From Candidatus Heimdallarchaeota archaeon (GTDB lineage Archaea; Asgardarchaeota; Heimdallarchaeia; Heimdallarchaeales; Heimdallarchaeaceae): a stretch of DNA of 64,000 bases. Position numbers and translations under genes: made by a program. The stretch lies in assembly GCA_018238545.1 (NCBI GenBank), contig JABCTC010000007.1, positions 1 through 64,000 on the forward strand. Direction: 5' to 3'. This document shows positions 27,416 through 36,641 of this stretch, one piece after another; position 1 is the first letter of the stretch; each line of letters opens with the position of its first letter. The notes below the pieces were generated by a model. The model saw only the letters and a list, made by a program, of their open reading frames with translations, was not told the origin of the DNA and did no database searches.

Positions 27416-28452
27416 TAAATCACCACTCTTATCAATATAGCAGTTATTATTGCTAGTATGCTACTGAAAACTGTAAGAATTCCAAAACTTTTTACAATAT
27501 CTTTTTCATGTAACGGACCTTTTTGTATTATCAATCCTACTAATGTGATTGGAGCTTTTTGATCATTAGTTGATTCAATCTTCCAGTCTTTCGTCATCTT
27601 TGTTGGTCTAGCCATTTTTCTTCGTTCTAATAATCCTTTAACACTACTAATTATTCCGAAGGAATTCATTATAAATGGGATGATGGCTATTATTATCACA
27701 ATTTCAAGACGACCTAAAACAGCAATAGCACCTAAAGAAGCTCCAATTGTTAGACTACTCGAATCACCACCAAAAACTCGGGCTGGATAGCGATTATAAA
27801 TTAGAAAAGCTATTAGAACTCCTGTTATCATTAACACAAAAATATTTGTTGGATCTAAAGAAGCGAAATCTCTATTGAATATGATTAAATTTGCAATAAA
27901 AGTAGCAATTAGAACAATGATCGTAGTTATAGCCATTGAACCATTAAAAACATCAATCATATTCACTGCATTAGCAGGAACCGTTATGATAAATGGCAAA
28001 AGTATAAGGTAAACTATAGTTAATCTTGTTTGTCCTATTAGTGGGAATAATGGTTCAGGATTGTATAATGGTCCGGAACTGAACCAAGTAGAAGCAATTA
28101 TGGGAACTGAAGCTATAAGCAAAAGAGCTGGTTTTAGAATGGCACTTAAAGTCAAAAAATCATCAATAATGCCTATGATTCCTGCGATTGTTATTGTTAT
28201 GCAAAATATACCAATCATTAGTTGTGCATTCGAATCATCAACAACTAAAATTGTTATCACTGAACTAATTATAAGTGAGATAATTATGACAATACCCCCC
28301 ATTTCTGCGACTTTTGGTTGCTCTTTCTTATGAATGTCTATTCCAAAAATCCCCTTATTAAGCATAAATTTGATGAAAAACGGAAAACCTATTCCTGATA
28401 AAAATAAGGGAACAGTAAATGCTATTATGTAAACGATTAATGAACTTACCAT
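27415..28452 (-). CDS. UDP-GlcNAc:polyprenyl-phosphate GlcNAc-1-phosphate transferase (Alg7/AglH/MraY superfamily)
   Basis: 345 residues with ~10 membrane helices. Conserved motifs: KEQPKVAEMGG near the N-terminus, NAVNMIDVFNG (about 164-174; NxxNxxDGxxG in the family) and RVFGGDSS (about 225). It attaches the first sugar to dolichyl phosphate, starting N-glycan assembly, in keeping with NxT-rich surface proteins elsewhere in the window. It overlaps the small membrane protein gene by one base. Confidence 0.88.
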   Translation of the reverse strand: MVSSLIVYIIAFTVPLFLSGIGFPFFIKFMLNKGIFGIDIHKKEQPKVAEMGGIVIIISLIISSVITILVVDDSNAQLMIGIFCITITIAGIIGIIDDFLTLSAILKPALLLIASVPIIASTWFSSGPLYNPEPLFPLIGQTRLTIVYLILLPFIITVPANAVNMIDVFNGSMAITTIIVLIATFIANLIIFNRDFASLDPTNIFVLMITGVLIAFLIYNRYPARVFGGDSSSLTIGASLGAIAVLGRLEIVIIIAIIPFIMNSFGIISSVKGLLERRKMARPTKMTKDWKIESTNDQKAPITLVGLIIQKGPLHEKDIVKSFGILTVFSSILAIITAILIRVVI

Positions 28453-28500
28453 TAGCCAAACGTTCGTTGTCTATATTTGAAATTTACTGTTGACAATGAT

Positions 28501-29364
28501 TTACAAATCTTCCAGCTTTTTCAAAGCTTTGAGCAGCTCTGCTTTATCTCCACTTACAGCCTCTCCAAATAATTCAGCAGATTTTCCTTCTTCAAGAGGT
28601 TTCGCTTCTTCAGTTTTTGGTGCTGGAGGTTGAATACCCGTTTCTGGTTGAATTGCTTCTTCTGCCGACGGTGGTGTAGGAATTGTCCCTGATACTTGTT
28701 TTGAAATGGGACTAACATCTCTTTCTACAGCTTCAGTAATATGAGATGCTGGAGTAGTCGCAGGTGCAGGCACCTCAACCACAGGTGTTGGAACTCCAAT
28801 AGTACCTTCTGGTTCGGGTGTTGGTTCGGGTGTAGGTCCTGGTTCGGGTGTTGGAATTGCACTTGGTGTTGGTATTGACGGCATATCTCTGGTTGGTTGA
28901 GTAGCAACACTTTCCTCTTTCACTATTGGTTCCTCGACTTCTTTCAAAGTTTCAATTATCTCTGGAACAGGTACTGGTGTTGGAGGTGCTTCTGTAATAA
29001 CAGATTCAATTTCTTCCCTGGCTTCTGGTTCGGGTGTTGAAAGTGTTTCCACGGGTTCGGGTGTTGGAAGTGTTTCTACTGCTTCACCTTTGACGGTTTC
29101 AATAAACAATAGTCTCTCATTCAATGTATCCAATCGTTTTTCTAATGTTTCTGTTCTTGCCATTATATCAGAACTGATTGTTCCTGAAGGAGTTGTTGGA
29201 ACAGATCCACTGGAAGATTCTAGCTTATCTAACCTTTCTTTCAAGGTTACGACAACATTATCATAATCTTTGAATCTCTCTTGTACAGCTGCAACTATGC
29301 TTTCAACCATGTTTTTCAGCATATTCACAGAATTAACTAGTGACTTTAAATCTTCTTTTGGCAT
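28501..29364 (-). CDS. Coiled-coil protein with long Pro/Glu/Thr-rich linker
   Basis: 287 residues. Two N-terminal coiled-coil helices (about 1-60 and 70-100, VVTLKERLDKLE and LEKRLDTLNERLLFIE) are followed by about 130 residues of low-complexity linker dominated by PTPEPEP units. A short C-terminal helix (GEAVSGDKAELLKALKKLEDL) closes the protein. No membrane segment. It looks like an oligomeric scaffold with a flexible arm and a small C-terminal docking helix. No family recognised. Divergence from neighbours is not obvious; codon use looks native. Confidence 0.6.
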   Translation of the reverse strand: MPKEDLKSLVNSVNMLKNMVESIVAAVQERFKDYDNVVVTLKERLDKLESSSGSVPTTPSGTISSDIMARTETLEKRLDTLNERLLFIETVKGEAVETLPTPEPVETLSTPEPEAREEIESVITEAPPTPVPVPEIIETLKEVEEPIVKEESVATQPTRDMPSIPTPSAIPTPEPGPTPEPTPEPEGTIGVPTPVVEVPAPATTPASHITEAVERDVSPISKQVSGTIPTPPSAEEAIQPETGIQPPAPKTEEAKPLEEGKSAELFGEAVSGDKAELLKALKKLEDL

Positions 29365-29473
29365 CTTGAATCTACAAACTACTATTATACTATATACATA
29401 TAAAATAATTGCTAAAGGCTAGAATGAAGTTTTCTGTTACGAAGTTAGAGATTGAAGAAAAAAGAAAGGAAAA

Positions 29474-31465
29474 TCAAAAAACAATATATCCAAGATACTC
29501 AAGCAAAAGCAAGAAATCCTCAAGGATTTGAAATTCTATTATTTTCCAATTTATCAAGCTTAGTAATGTAAGTATATCGAGTTTTGTATTTTTACTATCT
29601 ATCAAATTAGTGATTTCAAGAATAAATCCTCCATATGCCCCTGCTGATTTTGTAAAGAATTCTTTCAGTTTTGTTAATTGTTTATCAGATATCTGTGATG
29701 ATTTTTTCAATCTAAAGCTTGAGCTCATAGTTTCATATAGTTTTGAGCTATTAATTGGTCCCTTCCATTTCCTTTTTGGTATCTGTTGAAATGTATCGTC
29801 ATACTCTGATTCTATATCTTGATTAAGAACCTCATAGAAATACTCTTGAATATTACCTACAAGTGACTTTAAATCATTATTGAGAAAATCGATTGCCTTT
29901 CTATCTGAGAATTGAAAATGTTTCTGCATTAATTTAATAGATTTATTCTCATTTTCAACGAATTTTTTGATAATTTCCATAATAATATGTTTATAAACCA
30001 TTTTCTCCTTTTTTTGGAACCTTTCAATTTTTTCGGCTTCTGTTGAGACCATATTTATGAGTTTAGCTTTTCTTTTTTGATATCCAGTGATATAAGCTTT
30101 TACTATAATGTCTGAATACTTATCCAAACTAGATCCAATAATGGTTGTTGCTAAAGTAGTAATTCCAACTCTTTTCAATGTAGTCTGATCAACTTTTTCA
30201 ATTGTATCTAAATTAGTATGATGAAAAGTATCTGGGTGACCAAACATTACAGATGGGATACGGAATGGCTCATCATTGAAAAGAATATGATCAGATCCCC
30301 CCGAGTATGGAACAATTCTGTAATTCCATGGAAATTGCCAACCGCCCTGTTCAATTGCTGCAAGATTGTCCTTAACGTGTCCTATTACCTCTGTAATGAT
30401 ATCATTTAGATAAGAGGGCGTTGAAATACTTGACTGGTTAAATGTAAAAGGATAACCTACATGAACAGGATGCTCTCCAACCATATCTAGATTAATACAG
30501 AACATTGGGGAAAATCCCTCTTCCTTCTCCTTTTCTATAATCCAAGGTAAGGTGCCGCTGAATTCTGGTACCCATAAGAATCTAATTGTTCTATGAGGTT
30601 TTTCTACTATCCCTTTATCTATCATAGATTTTAGTGTTCTATATACTTCGAACAAAAGAGCACTACCTGAAGCATTATCATTAGCCGAAGGTGCTGGATG
30701 GCAAATATGAGCTATCAAAATAATTTCTTCCTTGGTTTTTTTAGTTCCTTCTATTTTGGTCGACAAAACATGCATGTTTCCCTCATAGAGGTTTGCCTTG
30801 ATTTTTGCTTTAACAATAACTTTTTTCTTTTGATTGATTTGCAAAATCAATTTACTGGCTTGCCTTCTCGAAAGAGAAAATCCAAAAGTAGATATTTCCT
30901 TGTTATCAGCATTTGGCCATAACCCAACATATTGTATCATTTCAGAATGCCCTTGGGCTCTTTCTTCTGTAGGATAAGCAATAACACCAATCGCTCCTAG
31001 TTCCTTTAACTGATCTATCATCGCTCGAGGTCGTCCAGTTGTGAGAACTATTTTTCCACCAATTTCCTTACCTTGAACCTCCTCTGGTTTTGCACTTCCA
31101 ATGTGGATAACTTCTCCCTCAAAGTCAACATCCTTTGAATGAGTGCATATGCTTTCAGGAGTTTCAGAAAATCGGCATAAAATCTGCTTCTCTGGTTCTA
31201 ATTGTATTAATTCTCCATCTTCAATATCCCAAGAGAGTGGTGCATGCCATTCATAATATCTCTTAGTGCCATCAGCAACATATTCATGAATTTGACATTT
31301 ATTATCCCCTAGCTCCTCTAGTTTATTATAAATCAATTTAGAAGCTACTAAAAACTCTTTACTTGCTTGGATTCTATGATATTGAGATAATATTCCTGTT
31401 AGTCGTTTTGTTCTCTCTCCCGACAATTCTTTTGTGATAATTGTGATTAGTTTTTCTAAACTCAT
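29474..31465 (-). CDS. M28-type aminopeptidase with PA-like insert (DUF4910 group)
   Basis: 663 residues. Zinc-peptidase motifs: AHICHP (H), SANDNASGSA (D), VPEFSGT (E), INLDMVGE (D) and FHHTNLDTI (H). A PA-like protease-associated insert (about 110-220, GKIVLTTGRP, LGAIGVIAYPT) precedes the catalytic half. The C-terminal ~180 residues are helical and unassigned. No signal peptide, so probably cytosolic. Likely an aminopeptidase; specificity unknown. Confidence 0.8.
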   Translation of the reverse strand: MSLEKLITIITKELSGERTKRLTGILSQYHRIQASKEFLVASKLIYNKLEELGDNKCQIHEYVADGTKRYYEWHAPLSWDIEDGELIQLEPEKQILCRFSETPESICTHSKDVDFEGEVIHIGSAKPEEVQGKEIGGKIVLTTGRPRAMIDQLKELGAIGVIAYPTEERAQGHSEMIQYVGLWPNADNKEISTFGFSLSRRQASKLILQINQKKKVIVKAKIKANLYEGNMHVLSTKIEGTKKTKEEIILIAHICHPAPSANDNASGSALLFEVYRTLKSMIDKGIVEKPHRTIRFLWVPEFSGTLPWIIEKEKEEGFSPMFCINLDMVGEHPVHVGYPFTFNQSSISTPSYLNDIITEVIGHVKDNLAAIEQGGWQFPWNYRIVPYSGGSDHILFNDEPFRIPSVMFGHPDTFHHTNLDTIEKVDQTTLKRVGITTLATTIIGSSLDKYSDIIVKAYITGYQKRKAKLINMVSTEAEKIERFQKKEKMVYKHIIMEIIKKFVENENKSIKLMQKHFQFSDRKAIDFLNNDLKSLVGNIQEYFYEVLNQDIESEYDDTFQQIPKRKWKGPINSSKLYETMSSSFRLKKSSQISDKQLTKLKEFFTKSAGAYGGFILEITNLIDSKNTKLDILTLLSLINWKIIEFQILEDFLLLLEYLGYIVF

Positions 31466-31574
31466 ATAACAAAGTTAAACCCTCTCATTTTATCTTTTTT
31501 GGATAATCGTGCCGAGTTTTCAATTTTGTCAAATTCTGGCAATGCCAGATATGAACTTCATTAATAAAACAGAA

Positions 31575-31850
31575 CTACTGATTTGCATTTTCTGTCATTG
31601 AAATAATTTGAAGTGATAGGTTTATCCATTTCATGAACGAGTTAATCGAAGCTCTAGCTGATACAGAATCCTTAGCATTTATCTCCAAAATTAAACGATT
31701 ATTATCAAGTGTCAAATTAGCTTGCGATCTATCGTTGGGATTATATCCTGACTCTAATACAAGAGACTCATAAAGCAAATTACATGTCTGACTATCAGAC
31801 ACCTGAATTTCCACTGTTATATTAATTGAATTTATTGACTGAAGACTCAT
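31575..31850 (-). CDS. Pcc1-like KEOPS subunit (copy 2)
   Basis: 91 residues. A strand-strand-helix-strand pattern (NITVEIQVSDSQTCNLLYESLVLE, RLILEINAKDSVSARASINSFMKWINLSLQII) matches Pcc1: the ARASINSF helix is the dimerisation helix. It is the last gene of the exosome operon, its usual archaeal position. The copy at 8850 is the paralogue. Pcc1 organises Kae1 in KEOPS. Confidence 0.75.
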   Translation of the reverse strand: MSLQSINSINITVEIQVSDSQTCNLLYESLVLESGYNPNDRSQANLTLDNNRLILEINAKDSVSARASINSFMKWINLSLQIISMTENANQ

Positions 31851-31877
31851 TAATCTCTCACATTTACAATAGTGATG

Positions 31878-32426
31878 TCATTCTACGTCTCTCGGAACAA
31901 TTCTTATTTTCATCCTAGGACCTACTTGTTTGTTATTATTGTCCAGAAATTCAAGAAAAATTAAACCTTCGTCTCGATCAAGATAATCAGCATATAGGGT
32001 TACATAACTTTTTCCTTTAATCTCCCCAATACTTATATTTGTGATTCGAAAAACCTTCCTAAGAATATCATTCTCAATTAAATTTTCTAAAGAAGAGATG
32101 AGTATTGAAAAAGCTGGTCTCGATTTGCTGCTCTCTTTTCTATATTCTCTGGAAAGTGTTAACCCTCTGATTTTTATGGCAAATGGTAATTCTTTAGGCT
32201 TGTCAGTTAAATCATAAATTCTAATAAAATTCGGGTTTCCTTTAACAGAGTGAACTATAACGGCGGTCTCATATCCTTTCATTTTCATTGCATTAATCGT
32301 GTAAACCAGAGTAGCTGACCCTCTTGCTACTCTTGAAGACTGAGGGACAACGCTAACTATGTCATGTATAAATGAACGAGTTTTATTTGCAGGGGAACGT
32401 GATGTAGTGAAACCGATCTTTGTCAT
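31878..32426 (-). CDS. Brix-domain rRNA-processing protein (Imp4-like)
   Basis: 182 residues. Starts KIGFTTSRSPANKTRSFIHDI, the archaeal Brix opening, with RGSATLVYTINAMKMKGYETAVIVHSVKGNP (about 35-65) and the GLTLSREYR strand. Brix proteins bind rRNA precursors during subunit assembly; Imp4 and Rpf homologues are the eukaryotic counterparts. Within the exosome operon between eL43 and Pcc1. Confidence 0.88.
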   Translation of the reverse strand: MTKIGFTTSRSPANKTRSFIHDIVSVVPQSSRVARGSATLVYTINAMKMKGYETAVIVHSVKGNPNFIRIYDLTDKPKELPFAIKIRGLTLSREYRKESSKSRPAFSILISSLENLIENDILRKVFRITNISIGEIKGKSYVTLYADYLDRDEGLIFLEFLDNNNKQVGPRMKIRIVPRDVE

Positions 32427-32502
32427 TTGAGAAAAAAAAGTACATAGTAATTAAAAGGTAAACGTTGTAAACAAAAATAAAATAGTAAAAGTAAGAAAGA
32501 GT

Positions 32503-32784
32503 TTAGAAGTCTTCTTTTAATGCTTCAGAAATACGAGTAACTCTTCTTGTGATACTTCTTCCAGCACTTGTGTTTGGTTCCCAGGCTCCACCTGCAAATT
32601 TTTCTCCACACTTGGTGCACTCCCAGATCCCTAAACCTGCTCTTTTTAGAGCCTTCATATTACATACTGGGCATTTATAGATGGCTTTGCTTTTTTCCTC
32701 TAATTGTCTTACTCTTTTTCTAATAGTACTACCATATCGAGCACCATATCGTCCAGTTGAACCCACTTTTTTTGTTTTACCCAT
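32503..32784 (-). CDS. rpl37ae: 50S ribosomal protein eL43 (L37Ae)
   Basis: 93 residues from the ATG at 32784, which has AGGTGCGA upstream. The zinc finger CPVC...CTKC (about 38-61) and flanking KTKKVGSTGRYGARYG and GGAWEPNTSAGRS are diagnostic. It sits between rrp42 and Brix. The RNA polymerase subunit P gene that often follows it in archaea is absent from the 76-base gap here. Confidence 0.95.
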   Translation of the reverse strand: MGKTKKVGSTGRYGARYGSTIRKRVRQLEEKSKAIYKCPVCNMKALKRAGLGIWECTKCGEKFAGGAWEPNTSAGRSITRRVTRISEALKEDF

Positions 32785-32800
32785 GATTCGCACCTTCTAT

Positions 32801-33610
32801 TTACGAGAGCGATTTCATCAGCTCTTTCCTTAAAGCTTTCGATACATTCAAAGATTCACGGACTATTTCCATAATCTCTGCAGGTTTGTAAGTTCCTTGA
32901 TCTCCTTTCTGTAAAGCTACGATTCTATCTTCTTCATCAAAACCAATTGTGATTCTTGAATCACTTACACGATCTTCTTTGAAATTTGGATCATAAATTT
33001 TGTACTTATCAATTTTGTAGCAGGTTACAGCAACGGGATAATGATTTATCTTTAGTGGTTCTTTTTCTTCTAATTTCTCTATTGAACCATCTTCAAGAAC
33101 TTTTACTTTTGGTATTTTTGTTGTTGCCAAAGCGGCCATTGCACCTAATGCAGCTGCATCGAATAAATTACCATCATGATTTAATACGTAGAAGTCGATG
33201 AAAAGAATCCACACATGTTTTTCAGGAACTACACATAATTTTGACAAATCAATACAATGTGATTCTCTTATAGTTCTATCAGTAACTCTAGCTAATTCAA
33301 TGGCTGCATTGCTTGGAGGTCCACTTTCAAAGTAAGGTGAAGCTATTGGTGAAAGTTCAGCGCCAGTTGTTATTACTCCACTTTCAGGAGAATCTGGATA
33401 TGGAGTTCCTAATATAGCTTTGACTCCAACAATGATTTTGGTATTTCCGATAGTTATTACTGCTGAACCCTCTGCTTTTTCTACAAAGTTTGTTTCGATT
33501 TTTATTTCTCGAAAACCATCTAATGTTCTTCCATCTATTCTTTTCTTTTGCTCAAGCAATGAAAGGATGTGGTCTTTTTCTATTTCATTGATTATGTATT
33601 TGTCACCCAT
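32801..33610 (-). CDS. rrp42: Exosome core subunit Rrp42
   Basis: The ATG at 33610 (MGDKYIINEIEKDH) has GAGGTCG upstream and begins one base after the rrp41 stop; longer in-frame starts would overlap rrp41. 269 residues of RNase PH fold with RIDGRTLDGFREIKIE, a GSAVITIGNTKIIVGVKA strand set and RESHCIDLSKLC. Rrp42 forms the catalytically silent half of the Rrp41-Rrp42 hexamer ring. Confidence 0.95.
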   Translation of the reverse strand: MGDKYIINEIEKDHILSLLEQKKRIDGRTLDGFREIKIETNFVEKAEGSAVITIGNTKIIVGVKAILGTPYPDSPESGVITTGAELSPIASPYFESGPPSNAAIELARVTDRTIRESHCIDLSKLCVVPEKHVWILFIDFYVLNHDGNLFDAAALGAMAALATTKIPKVKVLEDGSIEKLEEKEPLKINHYPVAVTCYKIDKYKIYDPNFKEDRVSDSRITIGFDEEDRIVALQKGDQGTYKPAEIMEIVRESLNVSKALRKELMKSLS

Positions 33611-33611
33611 T

Positions 33612-34490
33612 TTATTCGACCTCTTTTTTATCATCTTTGCTAGGTTTTGGTTCCTCAGTTTTAGGTTTCTCAACTTTCAATACTGGTTTGGGAGCAACCT
33701 TTGGTTCCTCTTTTGGTTCCTCTTTTGGTTCCTCAGTTTTGGGTTTCACGGGAACTTCTACTTCCGCGCGTATGTCTGTATATTTTTGCTTAAGAGCATC
33801 TCTTTGTATTTCATAAAGATCCTTAGCTCCCTTTATTGCAATGTTTAAACAGTCTTCAAATTGTTTAACAGTAAACACACCATCTAATTGAAGAAGAGAG
33901 ATTTCATCTAGTACAGGACAATATCCAAGGGGCAAATCACCTGACCCCTTCTGATCTTCGACATCAAATAGATCAAGAACAGCTTTATCATTGATTAAAC
34001 CAGCTGCTACAGAAGCTATCAATCCCCTCATAGGAATGCCAGCATCAGCTAAGGCTACAGAAGCAGCTGTTAAGCTTGCAGTTCGAGTTCCTCCATCAGC
34101 TTGCAACACTTGCAAGTATACATCAATTGTTGTTCTTGGGTATTTTTCTGTCAGAACAACAGATGCTAATGAATTACTGATAACCATAGAAATTTCTTTT
34201 TCTCTCCTTGAGGGAGCTGGACTTTTCCTGTCACTTACTGAAAATGTAGACATTCTATAAAAACACTGAATTAATGCTCTATCTGCAAGTGCTCTGTGTT
34301 TTGGATGTAATTCCCTTGGTCCATAAACTGCAGCGATAATGATGTTTTTACCCATTCGTATCTCTGCTGAACCATCTGCGTTTTTAATAACACCAATCTT
34401 AATATTTACTGGACGTAACTCATCTACTTTGCGTCCATCTAATCTTATTCCTTTCTCATCTATGAGTTTTACACTTCCGTCTCCGGCCAT
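33612..34490 (-). CDS. rrp41: Exosome catalytic subunit Rrp41 with charged C-terminal extension
   Basis: Starts at the ATG 34490 (MAGDGSVK) with GGTGATT upstream. The RNase PH domain (about 1-240) has RLDGRKVDELRP, YRMSTFSVSDRKSPAPSRRE (phosphate/RNA-binding arginines) and DVEDQKGSGDLP with catalytic-site aspartates. After residue ~242 comes an unusual ~50-residue tail of KTEEPKEEPKEEPK-type repeats, absent from most archaeal Rrp41. Rrp41 is the phosphorolytic 3'-5' exonuclease subunit. Confidence 0.93.
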   Translation of the reverse strand: MAGDGSVKLIDEKGIRLDGRKVDELRPVNIKIGVIKNADGSAEIRMGKNIIIAAVYGPRELHPKHRALADRALIQCFYRMSTFSVSDRKSPAPSRREKEISMVISNSLASVVLTEKYPRTTIDVYLQVLQADGGTRTASLTAASVALADAGIPMRGLIASVAAGLINDKAVLDLFDVEDQKGSGDLPLGYCPVLDEISLLQLDGVFTVKQFEDCLNIAIKGAKDLYEIQRDALKQKYTDIRAEVEVPVKPKTEEPKEEPKEEPKVAPKPVLKVEKPKTEEPKPSKDDKKEVE

Positions 34491-34506
34491 TATAATCACC
34501 TTAAAT

Positions 34507-35196
34507 TTATTGTTGATCCTCTGATATCATATCACGAATTCTATCAGTCAAACCTTGTGTATGAGCCTCTAACTCAATTCTTGTTATCGCTTGAATTGCT
34601 TTCAATTCATCTTCTATCTTCTTTCCATTAACCCATATTTTCCCGTTTTGACCAGTTATTATCTGGGTTCTAGTCAATCTTTTTATCATATTGATCATAG
34701 TACCCTTTTTGCCAATAACACGGGGAATGTGAGAGGCCTCTATTTGAATCAATCGTCCGCCTCTAAGTTTTCCTAATCCTCTTTCATTTGTGATTAGCAT
34801 GGGATCTCTTGTTCTATCAAAACTCGCAATTTTTGTGAGAATTATATCCCCTAAACTGAAAATTTTTCTGGCGTCATCATTAATTGGATCGAAGCGTTTT
34901 TCTGTTGCATTATTGGCACTAAGTATCGCTGTATATGGCGAACCTATGTCCACTATCCAACTCGTTAAGCCAACTTCTGTGACTTTTCCTATAACTAAAT
35001 CACCAGGTCGAGGGAGATATTTCCCTCTGAGTGCTTTAACTTGGATAAAATCACCTTTATCCTGAAATAAACCAACTACTGAGGAATAATATTCGCCATT
35101 TCTTTTGACAATTCCTTCTCCATAATTAATTGGTCCTTCAGCTAAAAGATCACCTGGTATAACTATTGCATGATTTTTTGCTATAACTTTAGACAT
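34507..35196 (-). CDS. rrp4: Exosome RNA-binding cap subunit Rrp4
   Basis: 229 residues, ATG with GGTGAC upstream. An N-terminal domain (VIPGDLLAEG), an S1 domain (about 60-140; LPRPGDLVIGKVTEV, SWIVDIGSPYTAILSA) and a KH domain (about 145-215; IPRVIGKKGTMINMIKRLT) are all present. Forms the trimeric cap that feeds RNA into the Rrp41-Rrp42 ring. Confidence 0.95.
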   Translation of the reverse strand: MSKVIAKNHAIVIPGDLLAEGPINYGEGIVKRNGEYYSSVVGLFQDKGDFIQVKALRGKYLPRPGDLVIGKVTEVGLTSWIVDIGSPYTAILSANNATEKRFDPINDDARKIFSLGDIILTKIASFDRTRDPMLITNERGLGKLRGGRLIQIEASHIPRVIGKKGTMINMIKRLTRTQIITGQNGKIWVNGKKIEDELKAIQAITRIELEAHTQGLTDRIRDMISEDQQ

Positions 35197-35218
35197 GTTA
35201 TGTCACCGTTTTGTTTCT

Positions 35219-35962
35219 CTATTCCGACATTCTCTCCAAAACTTTAATTTGAGCCTTTCCTTTTGTTCTAGATGTAATTTGCTCTAAGAAATCAGCTTGA
35301 GTTCCTGAAGGGATATTAACAACAACAGCTAAACTACCGTCAGATAACCATTCTTCTTGAACAAGATTTCCAGCAGAAATTAAGAAACCATATAGGGCTC
35401 CAGTATAACTTGGAGGAATCTTTACAGCTAATTTTACTGATTCAAGCCTAATTGGCATAATTGGTTTCAATAAGTCAATGACTTCTAATGCCTGACTTTT
35501 TACATCATCTTTGTAAGAAATATTGACACCTAAATCTAGAATTGCATTCTCAATTCTGTCTTTTGGAATTGGTGTATTTTCACGTGGGTTAATACAGTGA
35601 ATGTGAATAAAATTTACTATCTCAATTCTCTTCTCTTTTTGAATCTCATTTCGTTGGCTTATTGTAAGCTGTAATTTGCCTTCTTTTAGAATCTTAATAG
35701 CTGTTTCTCTCTCGGTTAATCCTTCGAAAGCTACATTCAAGTCATCTTGTGTAGCCTTAACTCCCCGAGAAATGTTCTCATAGACAATATAAACTTCAAA
35801 GATATCATCTATTTCAACCTCTTCACCTTGGATAAATAACCAGGCGGGTTCAGGATTAACAAGTAATTCATAACGCCTCCCATGTTTTTCATATCGGACA
35901 ATAGATTTACCTTTTAAATCAATACGTCTATCTATTGTTACTCCTCTGAAATCTTTGCTCAT
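35219..35962 (-). CDS. sbds: SBDS ribosome maturation protein
   Basis: The ATG at 35962 (MSKDFRG) has GTGATT upstream; a TTG at 35977 is the alternative. 247 residues with the FYSH-type N-terminal domain (RYEKHGRRYELLVNPEPAW), the central helical domain and the C-terminal ferredoxin-like domain. SBDS with EF2-like GTPases releases anti-association factor from the 60S subunit. First gene of the exosome operon. Confidence 0.95.
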   Translation of the reverse strand: MSKDFRGVTIDRRIDLKGKSIVRYEKHGRRYELLVNPEPAWLFIQGEEVEIDDIFEVYIVYENISRGVKATQDDLNVAFEGLTERETAIKILKEGKLQLTISQRNEIQKEKRIEIVNFIHIHCINPRENTPIPKDRIENAILDLGVNISYKDDVKSQALEVIDLLKPIMPIRLESVKLAVKIPPSYTGALYGFLISAGNLVQEEWLSDGSLAVVVNIPSGTQADFLEQITSRTKGKAQIKVLERMSE

Positions 35963-36101
35963 CTTAATCACACTCAAGTGTCGGAGTATTGTTTTTAACT
36001 TTTGAAAAAAGTAAAAGACCAGATTTATAAGACTTTTTAAGAAGGAGAATAAAGTATCATCTGTAGAAACAAGAATCTTATCTGATTTTTTGGGTGATTA
36101 T

Positions 36102-36641
36102 ATGACAAATCTTCTTGTGACAGGAGCTCCAAGAGCAGGAAAAACCACTCTTATTTCAACAGTAATATCAAAACTCAATTTTGGTGTGGTTGGTTTCATT
36201 ACAACTGAAATAAGAGAAAATAACATTAGAACGGGTTTTACAATTGAAACCTATTCTGGTATTAAGAAAACCCTAGCTTCTAAGAAAAATCTAGAAAGCA
36301 AGTATAGGGTGGGAAGGTATGGTGTTTATTTAGATAATCTAAACTCCATAGTTAGCACACTAGAAAAGGAAATAAATGATAATATGCCAAAATTGGTTGT
36401 TATTGATGAGATTGGGAAAATGGAACTTTTTTCACTTTCCTTCAGGGAATTTGTTATGAAAGCTCTCAATCAGAACAAAGTTTTTGGAACTATTATGCTT
36501 AGGGATAACGATTTTACAAAAAAAATCAAACTAAGAAGCGATACAAAGGTTTTCGAAATTAATCTGCAAAACAGAGAAAATATCATGAATAAAATAGAGG
36601 AGTTAGTTAGATGCCAGAAGGACCAGAAGTTGAATGTGTAA
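36102..36641 (+). CDS. THEP1-family nucleoside-triphosphatase
   Basis: The ATG at 36102 has GGGTGATT upstream. About 179 residues. Walker A GAPRAGKTTL (about 8-17), the family's GVVGFITTEIRENNIRTGF segment, and Walker B LVVIDEIGKMELFS (about 100-113). THEP1 proteins hydrolyse NTPs and may act on nucleotides or RNA. Its end overlaps the fpg gene by 31 bases. Confidence 0.9.
   Translation: MTNLLVTGAPRAGKTTLISTVISKLNFGVVGFITTEIRENNIRTGFTIETYSGIKKTLASKKNLESKYRVGRYGVYLDNLNSIVSTLEKEINDNMPKLVVIDEIGKMELFSLSFREFVMKALNQNKVFGTIMLRDNDFTKKIKLRSDTKVFEINLQNRENIMNKIEELVRCQKDQKLNV

Noticed and set aside
29424..29530. Small plus-strand ORF starting MKFSVTKLEIEEKRK
   Set aside because: Thirty-five codons, ends within the opposite-strand peptidase gene; composition is typical of a shadow frame.
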